64,000 nucleotides of DNA. It comes from Rhynchopus sp. YZ270_cl-10. Taxonomy: Eukaryota; Euglenozoa; Diplonemea; Diplonemida; Diplonemidae. The stretch lies in the NCBI GenBank assembly GCA_964035575.1, contig OZ037853.1, positions 1,210,501-1,274,500 of the forward strand, in the 5' to 3' direction. Numbering within the stretch: position 1 is the first letter of the stretch; each line of letters starts with the position of its first letter. A program made the position numbers and the translations under genes. Positions 10,644 through 19,700 of this stretch are shown here, one piece after another. Below the pieces are notes generated by a model that was not told where the DNA came from, made no database searches, and worked only from the letters and a program-made list of their open reading frames with translations.

Positions 10644-13600
10644 ATGGGATCCGGAGCGTCGAAGCCTGAAAAGGACGAGATTGCAAAGGGAATTACTGGG
10701 AAGGAGAGGCCCGTGGACGCAGTGGACAGCGTGGACGGGAGGACAATGCTGCACAGTGCGGTGCTTGCGGGGGACGTGGAGGCAGTGCGGTTTCTTGTGG
10801 AGAACGGGGCAGGGAACGTGCGTGACAGGGACGGGAAGGTGCCGCTGTGGTACGCACTGCAGCACAGGGACGCGGATGTGCGGGGGCGACTTGAGGCGGA
10901 GCTGGGGGCGCATGCAGCACAGATCCTTGTGGAGGTGGAGGATGCTGTGCAGGTGTACCTCACTCACGGTGTCGCCACAACAACTGCAACAACAACAGCA
11001 CCAGGTGTGGCAGTGGAACGGGACAGTGGAGATGCAACGACAGCACCTCTGACTGACCCTCACATGGACATGGCGAAAGACACGAACACCTCGACTGGAG
11101 ACAGGCACCTGGGAGAGGACGATCTTGACGGGGACACGGGTGCACTGCGGCACACAGACGGACGGAAGGTGGAGTTCCTGCGGAAAACAGACGACAACAA
11201 CAAGAACAGCAATGGAGGTGAAGACCTGCTGTGCTGGCTGCGTGATCTGCCAAAGGTGGATCCGCCGTTGGGCTACACAGATGAACACGTGCGGCACATG
11301 GAGGCGGGGTTCCGTGTGGTGTGCAAGCGTCTGCTGGAGGACATCAAAAAGCGGAGGGAGGCTGCGGGGACACGTGGTGGGCACGTGGAGGTGGAGGACT
11401 GGATGGCGGCACGCGACCCGTTTGAGCTGCTGCTGTCGGGGTTCCTGTTCACGTCTGACTGCGTGGAGTATGTGCTGGACAGCGGCGGGGATGTTGTGTG
11501 CGACGAGAAGGACGGGACACCGCAGATTGCGAAAGGGCCTGACGGGAAGCTGCGGTACATCAGACTGACGGAGCGGGCTGTGCTGGACAACCACGGAAGT
11601 GCTGCTGATGTGAAATCACAGTCGCTTGCGCTGTACATGACGATGAACACTGCGATGCGTGCTGTGGGGCAGCTGGCTGCGGTGAAGGAGTGGAAGGGGA
11701 CACCTGAGAAGACAGCACCGAACGTGTTTGAGCTGTGTCCCGCACCCCCGCAGCTGCACGTGATTGCGACCTTTGCGCCGCTGATCCGTGGTCTGGACCG
11801 GCTGATTGGGAGCCGGCGGAAGCAGCTGCGGACTGTGTTCCGCGGGATCAATGTGAACGTGTCTGCGAAGTACGCGCTGAATACGCACATTGTGTGGAAC
11901 TGCTTCACGTCGACAACACTGAAGCGGGATGTGGCTCGGAGCTTCATGTACGGGAAGGGGGGCACGTTCTTTGTGGTGGTGGCGAAGGAGGGTACTGCAG
12001 ACGTGAAGTTCTCGTCTGTGTATGCTTCGGAGGACGAGCTGCTGTACACAGCGAACATCGAGTACCGGGTGCAGTGGAAGCTTTCGCCGACGTTGCTGCG
12101 GATGATGGGGCTGCGCTTTGACGTGATTGTGATGCAGGAGGTGTGTTCTGGTGTTGGTGAGACGAGTGCGGCTGAGCAGGTGGGTGCGCTGCAGGAGGTG
12201 ATGGGACACACAGTCGCGTTCTTCGAGGACTACCTTGCGCAGTACGTGGAGGGGCGTGTGGGGGACGACACACGTGTGGATGAGTCGGAGACACGTCCGC
12301 TGATGGAGGAGGTGCGGAGGTGGCTTCGTGCACGTGGAGGTGGAGGTGGAGGTGGGAAGCAGATGTCTTCCGTGTGCACACAGGCAGCAGCGGGCACAGA
12401 GCGCAAGCCTGATGTGGAGGCGAGAGAAGAAAGACAAGGGACGTGTGGTGTGCTGTGTGTGATCGGAGAAGGAGGGAGCGGGAAGACGTCTGCTTCGATT
12501 GCAATTCTGAGCGACCTTGCAACGTCTGCGAGGAAGAGCGAAAGCACCAGGAACGAAGACACAACGACAATCACAAACAGGAACAGAAACAGCGTGGTTA
12601 GTGATGTGACTGCGGATGCGGATGCGAAGCCGTACTTCCCTGTGTTTGTGGCGCTGCCGACTGTGAAGCAGCACCTGCTTGAGAAGGGAGGGCTGGACAG
12701 GTTTGTGCTGGAGTCGTTTGCGCTGCGGGAGGCGGACCGTGCGTTCCTTGCGGAGACGTACGAGGTGGTGCTGGTGCTGGACTCGCTGGACGAGGTGGGG
12801 CTGACACAGGAGGATGTGGGTGCTGTGGTGGCTGAGGGTGGCCTTCTGTGCCGGCACCCGTGGGTGGAGGCACACTGCAGCGTTGTTGTGACTGTGCGTG
12901 GTGAGTACCTGAAGGGTGTGGACACGTCTCCGTCTGGTGTGTGTGGGGCTGGTGTGCGTGCTCTGTACATGCAGCCGTTCACAGAGGTGGATGCGAGAAC
13001 GTACATCAAGCGTGCAAACACAGCCTGGGAGAAGGAGAAGGAACACAAAGAGGAGAAGGAGAAGGAGAAGTCAGCCCACAAGGAAGAGCGCACAGTCTTC
13101 GTGCGTGAGGAGGACGTTGAGGGACTTGTGCAGCTGCGGAACCCGTTTGTGCTGCACATGGCGTGCCACGCGCAGTGCAGCGGGAAGGCTTCTGAGGAGG
13201 TGATCTACGAGACCTACCTGGAGACGTGGACGAAGAAGGAGATGGCGTCTGGTGGAGTTGCTGTTGCTGTTGCTGGTGCTGATGCTGTTTCGGATGTGTC
13301 TTTGGAGGATGTGCTGCGTGCAGGGGAGCTTGTTGCATGCAGGATGCTGGAGACAAACGAGTGGCAGGGGACTGTGGGTGTGGCGTCGGAGGTTCTTGAT
13401 TCGCAGCACGGTGTGTGTGAGGCTGTGCGGGATGCGTGCTTCCGCTGCCTGCCGTTCCGGATTGAGGACTTTGGGGAGGAGCGGAGTGCGTTCACGTTCC
13501 GGCACAAGTCGCTTGGGGAGCACCTTGCAGCACGGCGGCTTGCACGTGATCCAGCAGGGACACTGGGGACGCTGGTGCAGCGGAGCTTCAGCAAGGACTC

Positions 13601-15893
13601 GCAGCGTGTGCTTGGGTTCTTTGCGGCGCTGGTGTGTGGAGACAGTGTGCTGTACGAACGTGCCTGCACAGAGCTGCTTGCGGCTGTGAAGGCGACACGC
13701 GGCAGTGAAGTTGCAGGTGGAGATGCAGGTGTTGGTGGGGAGGGTGCTGTGACAGCAGGGTCGAATGCAGCAGCACTGCTGGCACGTGCACGCATCCCTG
13801 TGAGTGGGGAGGACCTGAGCGGGATCCGTGTGTCGAACTGCGACCTTCGCGCGTCTCTGTTTGTGGAGACGGTGCTGACGGGCGCTTCCTTCTCGAACTG
13901 CTGGCTGGAGCACACTGAGTTCAACACCTGCGACATGGGTGGCACGATGCTGCCTGACTGCTCCCTTGGCACACCACTTCCTGTACTGCAGCATTATGCC
14001 AATGATGTGGCAGTCACACCTGATGGCAGTCAAATGGTAACAGCTGGCGAAGACGGCAGTGTACATGTGTGGAGCATGTCGTCTGGGGAAGAAGTGATGG
14101 TCATGGAAGGACATTCGTATCACGTCAATGGAGTGGCAGTAACACCTGACGGCACCCGCGTAGTTTCGTGCGGGAATGACAAAACTGTGCGTGTGTGGGA
14201 TATGCACACTGGGGAGGCAGTGTTCGTCTTGAAAGATCACGAAGGTGATGTGTGCGCAGTGGCCGTCACTCCCGACAGTTCTAAAGTTGTTTCAACTTCT
14301 GCTAAAGACGGCATCCGTGTGTGGGATCTCTCGACGGGGATGGAAGTGCTGGCAACGAAGTCGCCTGGCATGCTCAGCATGGTTATTACGAAGGATGGAA
14401 GTCAAATAGTGACATGCTCTGAGGAGGTGCTGTGCGTATGGGATCTGGTGACGGGGAAGCAGGAGATGCAGTGGCCTTGCTGTGTGGAGGATCCGCATGC
14501 ACTGGCAGTCACTCCCGATGGATGCCATGTTGGTTCGTGCTCTGATGATGGCGCACATCTTTGGAACCTCTCCACTGGGGCAGAGGTGATGGTGTTCCAT
14601 GCCGAAGCTCAGTTGACAGCAGTGGCAGTCACTCCCGATGGATGTCACGTGGTTGCTGGATCCATGAGCGGCACTGTGCACATTTGGAGCATTTCGACTG
14701 GGAAGGAGGTGGCGGTGTTTCAAGGGCATACTGAGTGGGTGAGAGCAGTAGCAGTATCACCAGATGGATGCCACGTGGTTTCATGCTCCGATTGCGACAG
14801 GACTGTTCGAGTGTGGAACATCACGACCGGGAAGGAGACACCAGGTTTCGAAGGACTCTCAGGCGAGTCTGTGGCAGTGGCCCCTGATGGATCTATCATT
14901 TCGTACGGTGGGAAGGGGTACTCTATGTGGAAGGCATCCACCGGCAGGCAGACACAGGTAGTTGAAGCAGGGAGAATTAAACAGGGTGATGTTGCTGCTG
15001 TGTACCCAGATGGCTCTCATGTAGTTTATTGCTCTTGCGACGACGCTGGCGAAAGGAGAGCGTGTGTGTGGGACGTTGTGACGGGGAACGTGCAGCCTTT
15101 GTGCACAGATTCCAGTGAGTTTGCGGTGTTCTTGAAACAGCCTGGAACACTGCTTTGCTTAGTAGTGTCTCCCGATGCATCTCACGTGGTGACCTGTTCA
15201 CAGACTTCACAGGAGGAACGCACTTTCTGTACGTATGTGTGGAGCATGCCGACTGGGAAGAAGGTGTCAGTTTACGTAGGAACTACTTCCGGTCCCAACG
15301 GAGCGGTAGTGACTCCTGATGGAGTGCATGTGGTTTCGTACTATGATGACACTACCGTGCACATGTGGAAACTTCACACTGGAGAAGAGACGATGGTGTT
15401 CAAAGGACACACTTATTATGTCCAGGACGTGGCAGTCACCCGCGATGGATCTCGTCTTGTTTCATGTTCTTACGAGTGGACTGTGCGTGTGTGGGATGTT
15501 GTCAGCGGGAAGCAGCTCTTCAACTTGAACCATGATCGTTACGTATGCGCTGTAGCACTGACACCTGATGAAGCTCACGTGGTGTCGAGTACGGACAGTA
15601 TGCGTGTGTGGAGCATGACCACTGGTGAGAAGGTGGCAGAGATCAGGGGACATTGTGATTTGTACAACCTTGTTGTGAGCCCTGATGGTCGCGAAGTGTT
15701 CTGTAGGAGACGTGACAGCACTGTGTGTGTGTGGACGATCTGCACTGGGGAAGACGGCACGATTGATGGGTTGCGGCTGAAGAGAGTGATCGGTGTCCCT
15801 CCAACAGTTCCTCGTGCATTTGGCTGTCGCAATGCTGATGCTGTGGAACCTGAACTTGCGAGACGGATTCTTTGTGCTGTCGAGAAGAAGTGA
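10644..15893 (+). CDS. NLR-like receptor 1: ART-NACHT-pentapeptide-WD40
   Basis: A single 1749-codon exon. The N-terminus MGSGASK fits an N-myristoylation signal. Residues ~31-95 are ankyrin-like. Residues ~340-490 look like an arginine-type ADP-ribosyltransferase: R400 in VFRGI, S423-T424-T425, and E463-D464-E465 give the R-S-ExE triad. The NACHT NTPase has Walker A GEGGSGKT (608-615) and Walker B LVLDSLDE (~710-717). EHLAARRL lies in the following helical part. Pentapeptide repeats cover ~1058-1112. Fourteen WD40 repeats (~1116-1715) would form two seven-bladed propellers, followed by a conserved tail ending in AVEKK. By analogy with NACHT-WD40 receptors, the propellers would sense, NACHT oligomerise and ART act as effector; this is inference. 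The acceptor-like TTTCAG before the ATG in the other two copies reads TTTCGG here. The (GATGCG) tract has only two units. Confidence 0.9.
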   Translation: MGSGASKPEKDEIAKGITGKERPVDAVDSVDGRTMLHSAVLAGDVEAVRFLVENGAGNVRDRDGKVPLWYALQHRDADVRGRLEAELGAHAAQILVEVEDAVQVYLTHGVATTTATTTAPGVAVERDSGDATTAPLTDPHMDMAKDTNTSTGDRHLGEDDLDGDTGALRHTDGRKVEFLRKTDDNNKNSNGGEDLLCWLRDLPKVDPPLGYTDEHVRHMEAGFRVVCKRLLEDIKKRREAAGTRGGHVEVEDWMAARDPFELLLSGFLFTSDCVEYVLDSGGDVVCDEKDGTPQIAKGPDGKLRYIRLTERAVLDNHGSAADVKSQSLALYMTMNTAMRAVGQLAAVKEWKGTPEKTAPNVFELCPAPPQLHVIATFAPLIRGLDRLIGSRRKQLRTVFRGINVNVSAKYALNTHIVWNCFTSTTLKRDVARSFMYGKGGTFFVVVAKEGTADVKFSSVYASEDELLYTANIEYRVQWKLSPTLLRMMGLRFDVIVMQEVCSGVGETSAAEQVGALQEVMGHTVAFFEDYLAQYVEGRVGDDTRVDESETRPLMEEVRRWLRARGGGGGGGKQMSSVCTQAAAGTERKPDVEAREERQGTCGVLCVIGEGGSGKTSASIAILSDLATSARKSESTRNEDTTTITNRNRNSVVSDVTADADAKPYFPVFVALPTVKQHLLEKGGLDRFVLESFALREADRAFLAETYEVVLVLDSLDEVGLTQEDVGAVVAEGGLLCRHPWVEAHCSVVVTVRGEYLKGVDTSPSGVCGAGVRALYMQPFTEVDARTYIKRANTAWEKEKEHKEEKEKEKSAHKEERTVFVREEDVEGLVQLRNPFVLHMACHAQCSGKASEEVIYETYLETWTKKEMASGGVAVAVAGADAVSDVSLEDVLRAGELVACRMLETNEWQGTVGVASEVLDSQHGVCEAVRDACFRCLPFRIEDFGEERSAFTFRHKSLGEHLAARRLARDPAGTLGTLVQRSFSKDSQRVLGFFAALVCGDSVLYERACTELLAAVKATRGSEVAGGDAGVGGEGAVTAGSNAAALLARARIPVSGEDLSGIRVSNCDLRASLFVETVLTGASFSNCWLEHTEFNTCDMGGTMLPDCSLGTPLPVLQHYANDVAVTPDGSQMVTAGEDGSVHVWSMSSGEEVMVMEGHSYHVNGVAVTPDGTRVVSCGNDKTVRVWDMHTGEAVFVLKDHEGDVCAVAVTPDSSKVVSTSAKDGIRVWDLSTGMEVLATKSPGMLSMVITKDGSQIVTCSEEVLCVWDLVTGKQEMQWPCCVEDPHALAVTPDGCHVGSCSDDGAHLWNLSTGAEVMVFHAEAQLTAVAVTPDGCHVVAGSMSGTVHIWSISTGKEVAVFQGHTEWVRAVAVSPDGCHVVSCSDCDRTVRVWNITTGKETPGFEGLSGESVAVAPDGSIISYGGKGYSMWKASTGRQTQVVEAGRIKQGDVAAVYPDGSHVVYCSCDDAGERRACVWDVVTGNVQPLCTDSSEFAVFLKQPGTLLCLVVSPDASHVVTCSQTSQEERTFCTYVWSMPTGKKVSVYVGTTSGPNGAVVTPDGVHVVSYYDDTTVHMWKLHTGEETMVFKGHTYYVQDVAVTRDGSRLVSCSYEWTVRVWDVVSGKQLFNLNHDRYVCAVALTPDEAHVVSSTDSMRVWSMTTGEKVAEIRGHCDLYNLVVSPDGREVFCRRRDSTVCVWTICTGEDGTIDGLRLKRVIGVPPTVPRAFGCRNADAVEPELARRILCAVEKK

Positions 15894-16775
15894 GCGCACT
15901 GTTCGTACTTGCTCTTTGTGTTTGCCTCTTTTCCAAGACGAATGCAGTCTGAGTGACGAGGACGAATGATGCTGACACTGCCTCGTGCGGTGGTGCCCTC
16001 ATGCGACTGCGGGTGCGTTGTGCGAGGACAGAAGAGCGGCTTGTCGAGGTGTTACACTGCCAGTGCACTAAGTGTGCTGTCTGTTCATATTCACACGTCT
16101 TTTCCAAGATGTGTTGCGATTACACATGTGTTCTGTTCGTTTTGTGGATGTTTACGTTAGATTTGGAGTGAACATAACACCTGCAGACTTGCTTGTTGCG
16201 GGTGTTTTCACCACCATGCATGCATTGTGCTTTGACCACTTGGTTTTTGGAGTGTCACACACTGCCACTTCCACATCTGTACACTATTCATTTCCGACTT
16301 TGCTTTTCCCTTGAGTTTGGGGCTCTTGCTGTTTCGTTTTACCAAGGTGGAGCGTTGAGGAATTCCACACACCTTCCATATTTTTGTGTTGAATGACAGA
16401 GTTTCAGTGTTGCGATGTGTTCTGCTTCGATGACTGGCATGAGGGCTGTGTGCGTGTTAAGACCTTGGACGAGTACACCTGCCTGCCCTACTCCGTTGAC
16501 ACGGGATTGGGTGAGGCCAAGGCGGTCAAGCACTCGCTGTACTAGAAATGAGTTTATATTTTGTTGCTTTTCACACAAATCGAAGAGTTAGAAAGTGTCG
16601 CTATTAGAGTCCCGACTATACAGAATAGCGTTTTGTTTTATAAAATCCTGTGGCGTAGGTATTTCTACAGTCTGGTTGCGATGTTAGTGCACACCCACCC
16701 CTACTCGCAAACACACACACACACCACCAGGCACCGTTTTTGGTTGCTAACTTGAAGCCCCTTTTTAGTGAAACA
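15894..16775. other. 3' flank of NLR 1, shared with the other NLR copies
   Basis: The first ~270 bases after the stop are nearly identical downstream of all three NLR genes. Copies 1 and 3 then share the stretch to about 16250. Copies 1 and 2 share about 16265-16500, where copy 3 has different sequence. No gene is seen. The end, 16690-16770, is a CA-rich tract and then the pyrimidine-rich leader of the next gene. Confidence 0.6.
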
Positions 16776-19700
16776 ATGACCCCGATGCGGGGAAGACGTG
16801 TGGAAGATGTGGTGCTGCTGCTTGCGATGGCTGTGCTGCCAGGAATGGTTGTCGCCGACATCCCTGAGTGCAATACAGACATCTGGCAGTGCCACTACTA
16901 CGTGTCGCCGACGTTTGCGCAGGTGATCCGGATGAAGTTTGACGGGCAGTGGGGGCAACTCAAAGCAGACCCGAAGTTGCACGACACATACTGCAACCCG
17001 GAGATGTGGAAGACGCGGTCTGAGATCTGTGGGGGATGCCCCATCAAGCTCACGCTGTCTTCGCCGTCGTCGCTGACGAAGGATGTGATCTGCCTGCGCG
17101 ACAATGCATTCGCACCGTACTCGCTGAACCAGCACATGGACCTGAAGCACGCGCTGAACGGAAAGGAGCTGGAGATTGTGGTGCCTGAGAACGACGGGTG
17201 CAATGCTGCAGACTGGGCGACGAAGAGCTTTGCGGGTAAGATAGCGATTGTGAACAACAGGCTTCGCATGTGCACGTACAACCAGCAGTTTGCGCATGCT
17301 GCTGCGGCTGGGGCTGTGATTGGGCTGATGTCTGCGTCGCGGGGGAAGCACTATGTGTGGAACTGGCACGTGTCCAAGATGACTGGTGACGGGAAGGCCT
17401 TCCCAAACATGCTTGCGTATACGCTGGAGTCGTTCCACGGGGACCAGATCTATGCTGCGACGTCGACTGTGCGGGGCAAGGTGGAGTACTCGTGCAGTGT
17501 GTACAGCAACAGGGAGACGGACATGTCGCTGCACTACGACGAGGACGACTGCCCGTGGTGGTTCCTGGGTACTGATATGTGTGACAAGGAGTTCACCGGA
17601 CGGCGGAGGATGTGCTCGCGGTGCCCGCTGGAGATCGACGTTGGTGACCCGACCTTCAAGCCGTGTGTGTGGGGACCCGACTTCAACCCAGCGCGGAGGG
17701 AGAACTACCTGACGGGGACACTGAGCCTCCCTTCGACACAGAACGTGGTGTATCTGTCAAGGTCGTACATGACGGATGACGGCTGCAGCGACGCGTCGTG
17801 GGCTGGGCTTGCTGGAAAGCTGGTGGCATTCCAGCCGGATACTTCGGGGGGTCCGTGCTCGCACTACGAGTCGGTGATGCGTGCTCAGCGTGCGGGTGTG
17901 TCTGGGGTGATTCTTGTGGTCAAACCAAACCACTGGCATCTTACCCGTCTGCAAGGCACGCAGGAAAACATCAAGATCCCGATTGGAACCATTTCTGGGA
18001 AAGACAGTGAACGCTGGATCAACTGGATGATGCAGGGGACGGCTCTCTCAAACGACCGTGGGTGGGAGCGTGCGAGCCCGATGGCGAAGGGGGTGCTGAT
18101 CCCACACGAGGTGACGCCTCCGCCGCCTGTGAAGGTGGAGCTGGTGGAGCCCATCCCTGAGGAGGACACGGATGAGGTGACGTCTGAGGCGGGGTTCGTT
18201 GTGTCTGTGATTCTGATCCCGCTTCTGCTGATTGTGCTGTGTGTGCACTTTGCGCTGACACGCCAGTCTGGGCTATCTGGGCCTGGTTTTCCGCTGGAGG
18301 TTATGTCGACAACGCTGTCGGTGGTGCTGCTGGTTGTGCTTGCACTGGCCACGTTTGCACTGACGAACAAGGCTGGACAGGACTCGCTCGAAGCGTCGAA
18401 GGCGAACGCCGACAACGCAATGATGTACGCATCTGGGCGGAACAAGGAGAACGTGGACTCAATGGCGGCGCAGGTGATGGGACAGATGGTGCAGGCTGCA
18501 CACTCGACGTTGGATGCGTTCCTTCTGGAAGGAAAGGACAAAGGGGGCACCATCCGGGCGTTGTTCCAGACCGACCACGACGGAACGTTCGCGACCTTTG
18601 AGAAGAAACGCCTCGCACTTATGCACATCCAACGCACGCGGCATCTCAACGACTACCTCGACGAGGGGTGGGTATACCACATTGTCACAAAGCAGGGGTT
18701 CTTCATGGACGAGCTGCATGTGAACGACTACCGTGTGCGGGATGCCCTCGGCCGCACCATCTTCGACACAAACAGCGCAGACAACTTTGGTGTTATGCAG
18801 AACACCATTGAAGGTAACAGGCCTACTGTGAACGACAAAGGTTTTAACGTGCCAAAAGCCCTGTGGAACCCGCTGCACTGGGCCTTCAGCAACAAGCTTC
18901 CTACGGATGCGCTCACTTGGTACGCAGCGGAAGCTGCTGCGGGCAAGGAAAGGGTCATCATCAACCCCGTGCAGTCGTACACGCACACCCGCTACCTGCG
19001 GTCGCCGGTCATTACGTCGTACTACCTCTTCTCAAAGGCATCGGGCGACACGTCGACTGACGGGATAGTGTTTTGCAGCAGAGGTCTTGCGGAGCTGTCG
19101 CGCAAGCTGAAGAACAACCTGGGGACGTGGGACAGATCAGTGAAGTTTGGGGAGAATGCGACTCTGGTGGTGCTGGACCAGACGACAGGGAACATCGTTG
19201 CAAGCAACTACCTGTCCAACACCTTCTACACAAGCGAGGTGTACGGGGAGATCTTCGGGCAGACGAGCTCAGAGCGCGACGAGGCACTGCAGTTTGGGTT
19301 CAAGCTGGAGACTGTGGACACAACTTCGCTGATTCCACTGAACGCGATTGCGAACAAGTGGCGGAGGGAACACGGAGGCCTGCTGTTGCGTGATGCCTCG
19401 TCGTCTGGGAGGGGGCCGGCACTGTTTAGGTTTGACCAGAAGGACTACTACGACACACACGGGAACTCGCGCACGCTTCTGCTGGTGGACTTTGAGGGTG
19501 GGATCACGGACGCTTCTAAGGAGAACTGGGACGTTGTTGGGGCAGGGGTGCAGACGACGTCGGATGGCGACTTCAAGCAGGTCGGGGTGTTCTCCGGCTC
19601 TGCACCCTTGCTGGTGCACACATACCTGACGACACGTGTGGCACGTGTGGTACAGCAGGAGTCTCAGGAGTACAAGCTGACGGCGCCGCACCCTGTGCCT

